Source: Thiobacillus sp. | Lineage (GTDB): Bacteria; Pseudomonadota; Gammaproteobacteria; Burkholderiales; Thiobacillaceae | Length of the DNA stretch: 39,089 bases | Reading direction: 5' to 3' | NCBI GenBank assembly: GCA_020724415.1 | Contig: DYHB01000014.1 | Coordinates: 1 to 39,089, forward strand | In this document: positions 7,743 to 18,223 of the stretch, piece after piece | How the letters are laid out: the number at the start of each line of letters is the position of its first letter | Numbering within the stretch: position 1 is the stretch's first letter | Notes under the pieces: generated by a model | The model's input: only the letters and a program-made list of their open reading frames with translations | What the model was told of the DNA's origin: nothing | Databases searched by the model: none | Program-made: the position numbers and the translations under genes

Positions 7743-8336
7743 ATGACCCCTTCGGCCCTCGCCAACCTGATCGACGCACTGCGGGTATTGCCCGGGGTCG
7801 GCCCCAAGTCCGCTGCCCGCATGGCCTACCACCTGCTGCAGAGGGATCGAAGCGGTGCCGCCCGACTGGCCCAAGCCATGGGCATGGCCCTGGAAAAGCT
7901 GCGTCCATGCGAACGATGCAACAGCTATAGCGAAACTCCGGTCTGCGATTTGTGCGCCAGCCCGAAGCGAGACCCCCGGCTCCTGTGCGTCGTGGAAATG
8001 CCGGTGGACATGAACCGAATGGAGGAAACCCACGCCTATCCCGGGCTCTATTTCGTGCTCATGGGCCGACTCTCTCCCCTGGATGGCCTGGGCCCCCGGG
8101 AGATAGGGCTGGAGCGGTTGCTGAAACGGGCCCGGGACGGGGTGACGGAGGAGATCATCCTGGCCACCAACTTCACCGTGGAAGGTGAGGCCACCGCCCA
8201 TTACATCGGGGAACGCCTCAAGGCCCAGGGACTCAAGGTCAGCCGCATCGCCCGTGGCCTGCCGGCCGGTGGCGAACTCGAACACGTGGACGCCATGACC
8301 GTTGCCCAGGCCTACATGGACAGGCGGCCGGCCTGA
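7743..8336 (+). CDS. recR: Recombination mediator protein RecR
   Basis: A 197-residue protein of normal RecR length. It has an N-terminal helix-hairpin-helix ([20 protein letters not shown]), a four-cysteine zinc finger (C56, C59, C68, C71), a Toprim domain with [19 protein letters not shown] and the C-terminal Walker-like region. RecR forms a ring with RecO/RecF that loads RecA on SSB-coated gaps. The start codon has no Shine-Dalgarno; the bases directly upstream are the heptamer repeat, so initiation may depend on another signal or on a transcript starting nearby. Confidence 0.97.
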   Translation: MTPSALANLIDALRVLPGVGPKSAARMAYHLLQRDRSGAARLAQAMGMALEKLRPCERCNSYSETPVCDLCASPKRDPRLLCVVEMPVDMNRMEETHAYPGLYFVLMGRLSPLDGLGPREIGLERLLKRARDGVTEEIILATNFTVEGEATAHYIGERLKAQGLKVSRIARGLPAGGELEHVDAMTVAQAYMDRRPA

Positions 8337-8354
8337 GCTTGCCCGGACGACACC

Positions 8355-9893
8355 GTGACTGACGCCATGACCGTCACCGAAACCCAGGAAGTCCAGGAGC
8401 TGCTGCGGGACTTGAGCAAGACCCGGGACTTCCCGGCCTTGTCCCAGGTGATCTCCCAGGTAAGCCGGGTGGCCAGCTCGGAAAGCAGCCATACCGATGA
8501 TCTGACCGACATCATCCTGCGCGACGTATCCCTGACCAACAAGTTGCTGCGCATCGTCAATTCGGCCCATTTCGGCCATTTCGGTGGCCAGCCCATCAAC
8601 ACCATCTCCCGGGCCATCGTGATCCTGGGCTACGACACCATTCGGGATACGGCCCTGTCCCTGATGCTGTTCGAACACCTCAACAACAGCGCCCAGGCCC
8701 AGGAACTCAAGGGCGAGGCGGTGGAAAGCTTCTTTTCCGGCATCCTGGGCCGCACCCTGGCCGGTCAGGCTCATGTGCGCGACCGGGAAGAGGTCTTCAT
8801 CTGCACCCTGTTCAGGAACATGGGCCGCATGATGGCCAGGTTGCATTTCTATGAACGGACCAAGACCGTGGAGGAACTGATGTCCGAGGAGGGCCTGGCC
8901 GAGGATCAGGCAGCCCGGCGAGTCCTGGGCGTCACCTACGACGAATTCGGCCAGGCCCTGGCCCGCCACTGGCACCTGCCCCCCGCCCTGGCCCAGGGCA
9001 TGCAACCCCTGCCGCCAGGCCCGGTCAAGGCCCCGGCCAACGAAGCCGGCAGGACCCAGATCCTGGTCAACATGGCCCACGAACTCTACCTGCGCACCCG
9101 GGATGCTGCCCCCGAGGACATCCACCTGGCCATTGCCGAAGTCGGCAAGAAGTATGGCGAGGCCATCGCCATACCGGCCGAGCATCTCGCAGAAGCGGTC
9201 TACAGCTCTGGCAAGGCCATGGAAAAAGAAGGGCGCCTGCTCCAGGTGGACCCCCGTGCCAGCCCGCTGGTCAAGCATCTGCTGGAAGGCCGCATATCCA
9301 GCAAGCCCACGGACAGGGAACAGCCCGAGGAGAACCGCGACGTGGCCGGGGAGGCTCGCGAAGAGCTCCCCACCGACGATGCCAACGGCATCCTGATCAC
9401 GGGACTTCAGGATCTGACCGCCATGTTGCTGGACAACAGCCGGCTTACGGATATCCTGCACGTGGCCACGGAACTCCTCTTCCGCGCCCATTGTTTCGAC
9501 AACGTGGTCATCTGCGCCATCGCCCCCGGCGGCAAGGAATTGCGCGGCCGCATCGGCATGGGCCCCCAGGCCGAACAGATCAAGAGTGCCCTGCACATCC
9601 CCCTCAGTTTCACGCCCGATGCGTTTCATGCCGCCATCTCCAAAGGGGCCGACCTGCTCATCCAGGATGCGGAAGCCGACAACATTCGTAGCCGCATCCC
9701 CGACTGGTACCGTGCCCATGTGGGTGCGAAATCCTTCCTGCTGCTGCCCATCCTGAACACAGGCCGCCCGGTAGGCCTGGTATATGGTGACCGCGCCCAC
9801 TTCCCGCTACAGATACCTGCCCCGACCCTGGGACTGCTGAAATCGGTCCGCAACCAGATCAACCTGGCCCTGCGCCAGCAAAACCACCACTGA
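8355..9893 (+). CDS. HDOD domain protein with C-terminal GAF-like domain
   Basis: A 512-residue cytoplasmic protein. The HDOD domain covers about residues 20-220 (FPALSQVISQVSRVAS, DVSLTNKLLRIVNSAHFG, ISRAIVILGYDTIRDTAL), a degenerate HD fold found in signalling proteins and usually not a phosphohydrolase. A charged linker near 310-345 leads to a GAF-like module (about 355-505: LLDNSRLTDILHVATELLF, SFLLLPILNTGRPVGLVYGD). HDOD proteins often act in c-di-GMP, motility or stress signalling; the ligand here is unknown. The start may be the GTG at 8355 or the ATG four codons later (8367); neither has a clear ribosome site. It lies 18 bases after recR and 9 before purB, so probably in one operon. 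Confidence 0.85.
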   Translation: MTDAMTVTETQEVQELLRDLSKTRDFPALSQVISQVSRVASSESSHTDDLTDIILRDVSLTNKLLRIVNSAHFGHFGGQPINTISRAIVILGYDTIRDTALSLMLFEHLNNSAQAQELKGEAVESFFSGILGRTLAGQAHVRDREEVFICTLFRNMGRMMARLHFYERTKTVEELMSEEGLAEDQAARRVLGVTYDEFGQALARHWHLPPALAQGMQPLPPGPVKAPANEAGRTQILVNMAHELYLRTRDAAPEDIHLAIAEVGKKYGEAIAIPAEHLAEAVYSSGKAMEKEGRLLQVDPRASPLVKHLLEGRISSKPTDREQPEENRDVAGEAREELPTDDANGILITGLQDLTAMLLDNSRLTDILHVATELLFRAHCFDNVVICAIAPGGKELRGRIGMGPQAEQIKSALHIPLSFTPDAFHAAISKGADLLIQDAEADNIRSRIPDWYRAHVGAKSFLLLPILNTGRPVGLVYGDRAHFPLQIPAPTLGLLKSVRNQINLALRQQNHH

Positions 9894-11279
<1,386 letters not shown>

Positions 11280-11311
11280 GCCCATACCGCCACCGGCCTT
11301 GAATAGTGGCA

Positions 11312-11340
11312 GGGAGCACCCATCTGCAAGGGATGCTCCC
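11312..11340 (+). terminator. Hairpin after purB
   Basis: GGGAGCA-CCC / GGG-A-TGCTCCC, ten base pairs with one bulged A and an 8-base loop, 32 bases after the purB stop. It lacks a T-tract, so it may be a weak or factor-dependent terminator, or an mRNA end stabiliser. Confidence 0.45.
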
Positions 11341-11375
11341 CCACATTCCCCACCCATCAAGTCAGGACGATTGAA

Positions 11376-12233
11376 ATGAACCCATTCTCTTTTGACGTGG
11401 ATGCCGGCAACTTCCAGCAGATCGTATTGGAAGGCTCCATGAAAGCCCCCGTTCTGGTGGATTTCTGGGCCGAATGGTGCGGCCCCTGCAAGATGCTCAA
11501 GCCGGTTCTGGAAAAGCTGGCCGAGGAATACCAGGGCAAATTCATCCTGGCCAAGGTCAACACCGAGCTCCATCAGGAACTGGCCAGCCAGTTCGGCATC
11601 CGGGGCATACCCAACGTCAAGGCCTTCTATCGAGGCCAGTTGGTGGATGAGTTCTCAGGGGCCCTGCCCGAGGCATCGGTCCGTGAGTTCCTCGACCGCA
11701 TCATCCCTTCCCCGGCCGACGATCTGCGCGTCCAGGCCGCCCAACAGCGGGACAATGGCGACCTCGCCGCCGCCCTTCAAACCCTGGCCGAGGCCTCCCG
11801 GCTCGATGCCGGCAACGAAGATGTCCGGCTGGATGCCGCCGAAATCCTGACTGAGCTGAACGATCTGGATGAGGCCCAGCGGCTCCTGGACAGTCTGTCC
11901 CCCCTCAAGCGCATGGATGACCGCGCCCAGCAACTGGAGGCCCGGCTCAATTTTGCCCGGGGCGGTAAGACAGGCGACGACCTGGCGGCCCTGGAACAGG
12001 CGATCCAGGCCAACCCCGACGACATGGACAGCCGCCTGAATCTGGCCAACGCCCTGATCGCACGGGGCCAATATGCCCCCGGCATGGATGCTCTGCTGGA
12101 CATGATCCAGCGCGACAGGACCTGGAACGAGGAAGCGGCCCGCAAGACCCTGTTGTCCGTCTTCAGTCTGCTGGGAAGCGATCCCCTGGTCAGTCAATAC
12201 CGACGCAAGCTGGCCTCGGCCTTGAATGCATGA
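11376..12233 (+). CDS. cnoX: Thioredoxin-TPR protein, CnoX/YbbN-like
   Basis: A 285-residue protein with an N-terminal thioredoxin fold (about 8-112) and a C-terminal tetratricopeptide region (about 118-285). The redox motif is intact WCGPC at 34-38, with the cis-Pro loop GIRGIPNVK. Length and architecture match E. coli CnoX (YbbN), a chaperone-like protein that protects clients from oxidation and hands them to GroEL; E. coli CnoX has lost the first active cysteine, while this one keeps both and could do disulfide exchange. No signal peptide, so cytoplasmic. It stands alone after purB with its own short 5' region. Confidence 0.9.
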   Translation: MNPFSFDVDAGNFQQIVLEGSMKAPVLVDFWAEWCGPCKMLKPVLEKLAEEYQGKFILAKVNTELHQELASQFGIRGIPNVKAFYRGQLVDEFSGALPEASVREFLDRIIPSPADDLRVQAAQQRDNGDLAAALQTLAEASRLDAGNEDVRLDAAEILTELNDLDEAQRLLDSLSPLKRMDDRAQQLEARLNFARGGKTGDDLAALEQAIQANPDDMDSRLNLANALIARGQYAPGMDALLDMIQRDRTWNEEAARKTLLSVFSLLGSDPLVSQYRRKLASALNA

Positions 12234-12276
12234 CCGCCAAGGCAGCCCCCTGGCACTGGCCTTTGGTACAGTTACA

Positions 12277-12306
12277 TTGCACCCACTTTTCATCTAAAGT
12301 TATATT
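12277..12306 (+). promoter_or_regulatory. Sigma-70-like promoter for the small secreted protein gene
   Basis: TTGCAC (12277-12282), an 18-base spacer and TATATT (12301-12306) lie about 50 bases before the ATG at 12358, in an unusually AT-rich patch for this window. Confidence 0.6.
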
Positions 12307-12357
12307 GCCCTGGGTTTGTCCAAGGGCTACCGAACATTGACTAGCGAAAGGACTCCC

Positions 12358-12654
12358 ATGAAACACGTCAGCATTCTATTGGCCACGCTGCTGGCCTTTT
12401 CCGCCCCGGCTTTTGCCGCCAGCCCCTCCTCGGCCCTGGCCAAGGCCGGCAAGAACCCCAGTGGCTATTCCACCATCTACGAGGCCATCAGCGAAGAGGG
12501 CGTGGAATGGGACGGAGGCACTGTGGAAGGTGACTGGACCCGGGATAACGGCCAGCATGAAGGCTGGTGCAAGGGCCAAGGCCATCTGGATGGTCACCCC
12601 GGCACCCAGGGTTCCGGCCATCGGAACCACTGGAGTTGCGAGAACCCCTCCTAA
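12358..12654 (+). CDS. Small secreted protein of unknown function
   Basis: A 98-residue protein I do not recognise. A signal peptide (MKHVSILLATLLAFSAPAFA, cleavage near residue 20-21) leads to a mature part of about 78 residues, rich in Gly, His, Trp and acidic residues, with only two cysteines (C71 in GWCKG and C94 in WSCEN) that could form one disulfide. Five His and several Asp/Glu in the last 35 residues could bind a metal, but that is speculation. AAAGGA lies well placed before the ATG. The gene has its own promoter (12277-12306) and terminator (12674-12701), so it is an independent unit. Confidence 0.75.
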   Translation: MKHVSILLATLLAFSAPAFAASPSSALAKAGKNPSGYSTIYEAISEEGVEWDGGTVEGDWTRDNGQHEGWCKGQGHLDGHPGTQGSGHRNHWSCENPS

Positions 12655-12673
12655 GCCCGGCAATCCCCCCTTT

Positions 12674-12701
12674 GGCCCACCCCCTATCGGGTGGGCCGTT
12701 T
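12674..12701 (+). terminator. Terminator after the small secreted protein gene
   Basis: Perfect 9-bp stem GGCCCACCC / GGGTGGGCC with a 6-base loop, followed by GTTTCATT. It lies 20 bases after the stop. Confidence 0.75.
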
Positions 12702-12804
12702 CATTCCTGCACCGCAATTGCATATCCCTGCTAGAGTGATACTGCATGACACGTGCAAGATCATAGTTGCATTCGTAGCACACTTAGGGGGAGTTATCTG
12801 GTTC

Positions 12805-13281
12805 ATGGTCAGGCCTGTTCAGCACCAACTACATTCCGGATTCACTTTGGTGGAACTGATGATCGCCTTGGTGGTGGTCGGGACTCTGGCGGCGATCGCC
12901 ATCCCTTCCTACATCTCCTACATCGAGGGCATGAAGAACAAGACGGCCATCAAGGATATCGCCGAGCTATCCATGGCCATCGAGCGCCACCGCACGGCCC
13001 AGTCCAGCTACCCGGCCAACCTGGCGGCCTTGGGCGGCAACCTGCCCGGCACCGATCCCTGGGGCAATGCCTACGCCTACCTGCCCATCGATTTCGACCC
13101 GCCGGCAAATACCGGAGATGTACGGCGTGATAAAAACCTGAACCCCCTCAACAGCGATTTCGACCTGTACAGCAAGGGCCCGGACGGCCTCACCGCCAAG
13201 CAATTGACAGCTGCCAATGCCGTGGATGATATCGTCCGGGCCGGCAACGGCGGTTTCATCGGCATCGCCTCGGAGCACTAG
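12805..13281 (+). CDS. Type IV pilin-like / GspG-like pseudopilin
   Basis: A 158-residue protein with a class III signal peptide: a short basic/polar leader (MVRPVQHQLHSG) then FTLVELMIALVVVGTLAAIA. Cleavage after G12 by prepilin peptidase would leave N-terminal Phe and the invariant Glu at mature position 5. The globular part has TDPWGNAYAY and DFDLYSKGPDG, motifs of the major type II secretion pseudopilin GspG and its calcium-site region. No other secretion or pilus gene is nearby, so it is an orphan. The chosen ATG gives the expected leader length; AGGGGG lies somewhat far upstream. It ends one base before the GTG of the GGDEF-EAL gene. Confidence 0.88.
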   Translation: MVRPVQHQLHSGFTLVELMIALVVVGTLAAIAIPSYISYIEGMKNKTAIKDIAELSMAIERHRTAQSSYPANLAALGGNLPGTDPWGNAYAYLPIDFDPPANTGDVRRDKNLNPLNSDFDLYSKGPDGLTAKQLTAANAVDDIVRAGNGGFIGIASEH

Positions 13282-13282
13282 G

Positions 13283-16021
13283 GTGCTGCAGGCCCACCTG
13301 AAGAGCCGGGTCGGGCGCCGCTTGTTCCTGCGTTTCGTCCTGGCCGCCCTGATCCCGGTGGCCGGCTTGGCGTGGTTCGCCTACGCCCATGTCAGCCAGT
13401 TGCTGACGGACAATGAATATCGACGCCTCAAGCAGGACAGCAAGGCCTACGGCATGACCCTGGTGGAAGGCCTGAACTGGCGGGCACAGGAACTGGAGCG
13501 CCTGGCGGACCGGCTGATGCCCGAGGATTCCGTCGGCAACCGCGCCTTGACCGGGTTCGTCAGCCTGGAACTGTGGCCCAACGATACCCTGGCCGGATTA
13601 GCCGAAGCCCAGCGTCACCACCTGGCCCAGGGACGCCCCATCGTCCGTCTTCCCCCGTTCTTGCCCGGCCTGATGGTCGTCCAGGGGGCACAGGGCCATG
13701 TGCTCGCAGGCGCCATGGACCCGGGCGCCATCTGGGCCAATGATGCCTCCCCGGAACGCTATTGCATCTTGGACACCGATTTCGAGGCCCTGTATTGCAG
13801 CCCGGGGTTCCAGGCACCCGATCCCGACGTTTACGCCCGCCTTGAAGAGGGCACCAACAGTGCCATCCTGCCCTGGCGCTCGGATGGCACCGAATACCTT
13901 GGCGCCTACTGGCATGCCCGCATCAACGCCGCCTATGCCCACCCGGGATTCATCGTGCTGGTGGGGTCCCGCAAGGAAGATGCCCTGGAGGCCCTGGCCA
14001 GTTTTCGCCTGTTCTTTCCGGCCATCGTCATCCTGGGCCTGGCGCTGGCCGCCATGCTGGCCAGCAATCAGATACGGCGCCAGATGAAACCCCTGGACCG
14101 GCTCACCGAAGGCACCCAGCAACTGGCTCAGGGCAATTTCGAGGTGCAATTGCGTGCGGACGCGGATGACGAACTGGGCCATCTGGCCCTGGCCTTCAAC
14201 CGCATGTCGGGCAGCCTGCGCTACAAATTCCACATGCTGGACATGCTGGCCGAGCTGGACCGGGCCATTCTCAGCGCGTCCGAAATGGATTATGTCGTGC
14301 GCGCAGTACTGGGACACATCCGGCAGGCCATTCCCTGCGACAGCGCGGGCATCATCAATCTGGAAGACGGCAGTGACCCCACATTGCAAGTCGTGGGGGA
14401 CGCTTCAGGCCTGTCCACGCGTCGATGCCCGAATTTCCACCAGATCGAGACCCTTGACCTGTCTACCCCCTGGCAAAGCCTGAATCTGGACGAGACCTGT
14501 CCGGAGTGCCTGAAAGACCTGGACGGCCGACCGGTCACCCACGCCCTCCTGTTCCCGGTGCGGGTGAATGAACGCTTGAACCGGGTTCTGGTCCTGGCCT
14601 TCGCCACCCCACCCAACCCACCGGATGAAATCCTGCAATCCGGACGCCTGCTAGCGGATCGCCTGGCCGTGGCGGCATCCAACATTGCCTGGGAGGAAAA
14701 GCTCTACCACCAGGCCCACTACGACGCCCTGACCGATCTGCCCAACCGTGTCCTGCTGCGAGACCGGGTGGAGCAGGCCTTGTTGCGCGCCGAACGGGAG
14801 AACACTTCCCTCGCGGCCATGTTGATCGACCTGGACAATTTCAAGCAGATCAATGACACCCTGGGCCATACGGCCGGGGACTCCATGCTGGTGGAGTGCG
14901 CCAGGCGATTGCGCACCCTTGCCCGGCGCAGCGATACCGTGGCCCGTCTTGGGGGAGACGAATTCATTTTCCTGGTACCTGACCTGGCCCGCGAATCCGC
15001 CGGCACGGTGCTGACCGAAATGGCGCGTTTCTTGAACACCGCCCTGGCCAAGCCCTTCCAGGTCGAGGAACGCATGGTCACCATGCCGGCCAGCATCGGC
15101 ATCGCCATGGCGCCGGAAAACGCCGGCAACTTTGAAGATCTGCTCAAGATGGCGGACGCGGCCATGTATGACGCAAAGCGCAATCAGGGCGACCGTTTCA
15201 GTTTCTATTCCGAGCAGATGAATGCGGAAGTCAGGGCACGGTTCGAATTGACCCAGGAACTGCGCGCCGCCATCGAGAACGATGAACTCCTGCTGTTCTA
15301 CCAACCCAAGGTGGAAGCCTTCAGCTACCGGATCGTGGGTGCCGAGGCATTGTTGCGCTGGAAATCCCCATCCCGGGGCCTGGTATCTCCGGGCGTCTTC
15401 CTGCCCTTGCTGAATGAAATCGGCCTGGGGGAATGGCTCGGCAAGTGGGTGCTGCGCACGGCCTGTACCCAGATACGGGATTGGCGTGCCCAGGGGCTTC
15501 CCGACATCGGCATTTCCATCAACGTGTCGCCGGATCAGTTGATACAGCCGGACTTTCTCGAACAGGTAACCCTCGCCCAGGAGGAATTCAGCCTCAAGCC
15601 CGGCCAGCTGGAACTGGAGCTGCTGGAAGAAATGGCGGTCAAGTCCACCCAGGAGGGCAACGACATCCTGGGCCGCCTGCGCGCACGAGACATCAACATC
15701 GCCCTGGACGACTTCGGCACCGGCTATTCATCCCTGGTGTACCTGAGCCAGATTCCGGCCAATGTGCTCAAGATCGACCGGGCCTTTGTGCGCGACCTGC
15801 TCACCAACCCCCGCCAGAAGACCCTGCTCATGCACATCGTGGCCATGGCCAAGATCCTGGGCTACACCGTGGTGGCCGAGGGCGTGGAAGAACCACGCCA
15901 GGTGGGTATGCTCCAGGTCATGGGCTGCGATCTCATCCAGGGCTACCTGTTCAGCCGCCCCGTGCCGGCCGAGACCATGGCCGAACTCATGCGCCACGGC
16001 ATGATCGAACCGGCGGCCTGA
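13283..16021 (+). CDS. Membrane GGDEF-EAL protein (HAMP, GAF-like)
   Basis: A 912-residue c-di-GMP enzyme. Order: TM1 (about 15-37), periplasmic sensor region (about 38-240), TM2 (about 243-261), HAMP (about 265-320), GAF-like region (about 335-465), GGDEF domain (about 485-650), EAL domain (about 665-905). GGDEF at 557-561 is intact, with an inhibitory RxxD (RRSD) five residues before it, so cyclase activity with product feedback is possible. The EAL motif (E688-A-L, then LRW), DDFGTGYSSL and LKIDRAF are intact, so hydrolase activity is possible too. I chose the GTG at 13283, which lies right after the pseudopilin stop and gives a basic N-terminus before TM1; upstream in-frame codons would overlap the pilin. 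Probable operon with the pseudopilin. Confidence 0.92.
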   Translation: MLQAHLKSRVGRRLFLRFVLAALIPVAGLAWFAYAHVSQLLTDNEYRRLKQDSKAYGMTLVEGLNWRAQELERLADRLMPEDSVGNRALTGFVSLELWPNDTLAGLAEAQRHHLAQGRPIVRLPPFLPGLMVVQGAQGHVLAGAMDPGAIWANDASPERYCILDTDFEALYCSPGFQAPDPDVYARLEEGTNSAILPWRSDGTEYLGAYWHARINAAYAHPGFIVLVGSRKEDALEALASFRLFFPAIVILGLALAAMLASNQIRRQMKPLDRLTEGTQQLAQGNFEVQLRADADDELGHLALAFNRMSGSLRYKFHMLDMLAELDRAILSASEMDYVVRAVLGHIRQAIPCDSAGIINLEDGSDPTLQVVGDASGLSTRRCPNFHQIETLDLSTPWQSLNLDETCPECLKDLDGRPVTHALLFPVRVNERLNRVLVLAFATPPNPPDEILQSGRLLADRLAVAASNIAWEEKLYHQAHYDALTDLPNRVLLRDRVEQALLRAERENTSLAAMLIDLDNFKQINDTLGHTAGDSMLVECARRLRTLARRSDTVARLGGDEFIFLVPDLARESAGTVLTEMARFLNTALAKPFQVEERMVTMPASIGIAMAPENAGNFEDLLKMADAAMYDAKRNQGDRFSFYSEQMNAEVRARFELTQELRAAIENDELLLFYQPKVEAFSYRIVGAEALLRWKSPSRGLVSPGVFLPLLNEIGLGEWLGKWVLRTACTQIRDWRAQGLPDIGISINVSPDQLIQPDFLEQVTLAQEEFSLKPGQLELELLEEMAVKSTQEGNDILGRLRARDINIALDDFGTGYSSLVYLSQIPANVLKIDRAFVRDLLTNPRQKTLLMHIVAMAKILGYTVVAEGVEEPRQVGMLQVMGCDLIQGYLFSRPVPAETMAELMRHGMIEPAA

Positions 16022-16104
16022 ATTCCCCACCGATAGTGGTTTCGGCCCGGACAGGGCCCAGCGTGCCCACTCTGCACTCTGGAAAATCCCGGCTTCGCCC
16101 CGAC

Positions 16105-16110
16105 TATAAT
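16105..16110 (+). promoter_or_regulatory. -10 box upstream of the oligopeptidase gene
   Basis: A consensus TATAAT lies 23 bases before the chosen ATG at 16134, between the GGDEF-EAL gene and the peptidase gene. No good -35 is visible at the right distance. Confidence 0.55.
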
Positions 16111-16133
16111 GCCTGTTGCCACCCTACCTGCCC

Positions 16134-18200
16134 ATGACCATGACCGACGCCTTGAACCCCCTGCTCGACTTTTCCGGCCTGCCCCGGTTCACCGATATCC
16201 GCCCAGACCATGTCACGCCCGCCGTGGACCGGCTCCTCACGGACAACCGTGCCCTGGTGGAATCCTTGGTCGCCGGGGTCGGCACCCCGACCTGGGACAC
16301 CTTCGTGGCCCCCCTGGAAGACGCCAATGAGCGACTGTCCCGGGCCTGGGGCCAGGTCTCCCACCTGCATTCCGTCGCCGACAGCCCCGAGTTTCGCGAG
16401 GTCTACAACGCCAACCTGCCCAAGATCACCCAGTATTACGCCGAGCTGGGTCAGCATGAAGGCTTGTTCCGTCATTTCAAGGCACTCCGCGCCAGTCGTG
16501 ATTTCCCCTCCCTGTCGGATGCTCGACGCAAGGTGGTGGAGAATGAACTGAGGGATTTCCGCCTGGGCGGCGCGGAACTCCCCGAATCCCAAAAGGCCCG
16601 GTTCATGGAATTGCAGGAGTCCCTGGCCAAGCTGGGGGCGAAGTTCGAGGAAAACCTGCTGGATGCCACCAATGCCTGGAGCAAGATCATCGCCGACTCC
16701 GCCGAACTGGCCGGGCTGCCGTCCGATGTGATGGCCATGTTCCGGGAAGCCGCCGAAGCCGACGGTACGCCCGGCTACAAATTGACCCTGCGCGCCCCTT
16801 CCTTCCTGCCGGTCATGCAATATTGCGACAACCGGAATCTGCGCGAGGAGGTCTACCGGGCCTATTCCACCCGGGCCTCGGAATTCGGCTCTCCCGAGCT
16901 GGACAACACGGACATCATTGCCCGGATCGTGGCGTTGCGCCAGGAGGCGGCCCGGCTGCTGGGCTTCGAGAACTATGCCGAAGTCTCGCTGGAACCGAAG
17001 ATGGCCCGCAGCCCGGCCGAAGTGCTGGATTTTCTGGAAACCCTGGCGCGCCGGGCCAAGCCCTATGCCGAGCAGGACATGGCCGAACTGCGGGATTACG
17101 CCGCCCGGGAACTGAACCTGCCGGACCTCCAGGCCTGGGATGTGGCTTACGCGTCGGAAAAACTGCGCGAAGACCGCTATGCGTTTTCGGAACAGGAAGT
17201 GAAGGCCTACTTCCAGGAACCCCGGGTCATGGCAGGTCTGTTCCGCCTCATCGAGACCCTGTATGGGCTGCGCATCGAAGCTGCCCCCGCGCCGGTCTGG
17301 CATGAGGACGTGCGCTTTTACACCCTGAGCGATCAGGCGGGCCAGCCCGTGGGCCAGTTCTACCTGGATCTCTACGCCCGGGAAAGCAAGCGGGGCGGAG
17401 CCTGGATGGACGATGCCATCACCCGTCGGCGCAAGGGCGAGGGAGCCCAAAGCCGCATCCAGACCCCGGTGGCCTACCTCAATTGCAACTTCTCCCGCCC
17501 GGTAGCGGGCAAGCCGGCCCAGTTCACCCACGACGAGGTCATCACCCTGTTCCACGAGTTTGGCCATGGCCTGCATCACCTGCTGACCAAGGTGGAGGAT
17601 CTGGGCGTGTCGGGCATCAACGGCGTGGAGTGGGACGCGGTGGAACTGCCGTCCCAGTTCATGGAGAACTTCTGCTGGGAGTGGGACGTGCTCAAGCACA
17701 TGACGGCCCACGGGGACACCGGCGAGCCCCTGCCCAGAACCCTGTTCGACAAGATGCTGGCTGCCAAGAACTTCCAGTCCGGCATGCAGACCCTGCGCCA
17801 GATCGAGTTCGCCCTGTTCGACATGCACTTGCATCATGACTTCGACCCCGGTGCCGGCCAGACCGCCCTAGACCTGCTCAGGGACATCCGCCGGCGTGTG
17901 GCCGTGGTTCATCCCCCCGAGTACAACCGGTTTCCCAACAACTTTTCCCACATCTTCGCCGGCGGTTACGCGGCAGGCTACTACAGCTACAAATGGGCCG
18001 AAGTGCTGTCTGCCGACGCCTATGCCCTGTTCGAGGAAAACGCCCAGTTGGGAAGCGTCCTCAACCCGGAAATCGGCCAGCGGTTCTGGAGCGAGATACT
18101 GGGCGTGGGTGGCAGCCGGGATGCCATCAAGTCCTTCGTGGCCTTCCGGGGTCGGGAGCCCACCATCGATGCCCTGCTGAGGCATAATGGCATGGCCTGA
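16134..18200 (+). CDS. prlC: Oligopeptidase A (M3 family metallopeptidase)
   Basis: A 688-residue cytoplasmic zinc peptidase that trims peptides, including cleaved signal peptides. The zinc motif HEFGH is at 474-478 and the third ligand is in GVEWDAVELPSQFMEN (E near 499). GGYAAGYYSYKWAEV near the C-terminus is the M3 substrate loop. Length fits E. coli OpdA/PrlC (680). Two ATG codons two codons apart (16134, 16140) and a TTG at 16116 are possible starts; the TATAAT at 16105 would put the transcript start near 16117, so I prefer an ATG. No clear Shine-Dalgarno. The DUF4124 gene follows after 23 bases. Confidence 0.95.
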   Translation: MTMTDALNPLLDFSGLPRFTDIRPDHVTPAVDRLLTDNRALVESLVAGVGTPTWDTFVAPLEDANERLSRAWGQVSHLHSVADSPEFREVYNANLPKITQYYAELGQHEGLFRHFKALRASRDFPSLSDARRKVVENELRDFRLGGAELPESQKARFMELQESLAKLGAKFEENLLDATNAWSKIIADSAELAGLPSDVMAMFREAAEADGTPGYKLTLRAPSFLPVMQYCDNRNLREEVYRAYSTRASEFGSPELDNTDIIARIVALRQEAARLLGFENYAEVSLEPKMARSPAEVLDFLETLARRAKPYAEQDMAELRDYAARELNLPDLQAWDVAYASEKLREDRYAFSEQEVKAYFQEPRVMAGLFRLIETLYGLRIEAAPAPVWHEDVRFYTLSDQAGQPVGQFYLDLYARESKRGGAWMDDAITRRRKGEGAQSRIQTPVAYLNCNFSRPVAGKPAQFTHDEVITLFHEFGHGLHHLLTKVEDLGVSGINGVEWDAVELPSQFMENFCWEWDVLKHMTAHGDTGEPLPRTLFDKMLAAKNFQSGMQTLRQIEFALFDMHLHHDFDPGAGQTALDLLRDIRRRVAVVHPPEYNRFPNNFSHIFAGGYAAGYYSYKWAEVLSADAYALFEENAQLGSVLNPEIGQRFWSEILGVGGSRDAIKSFVAFRGREPTIDALLRHNGMA

Positions 18201-18223
18201 AACACCCTGACCGGAGTGCCGCC

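Noticed and set aside
7722-9800. Long minus-strand open frame (about 690 codons) opposite recR and the HDOD gene
   Set aside because: Shadow of real genes in a GC-rich genome: rich in Gly/Gln/His/Asp with no domain, while the plus strand carries clear RecR and HDOD proteins.
16104-17837. Long minus-strand open frame opposite the oligopeptidase gene
   Set aside because: Low-information composition, no motif, and it lies fully opposite a clear M3 peptidase with its HEFGH site.
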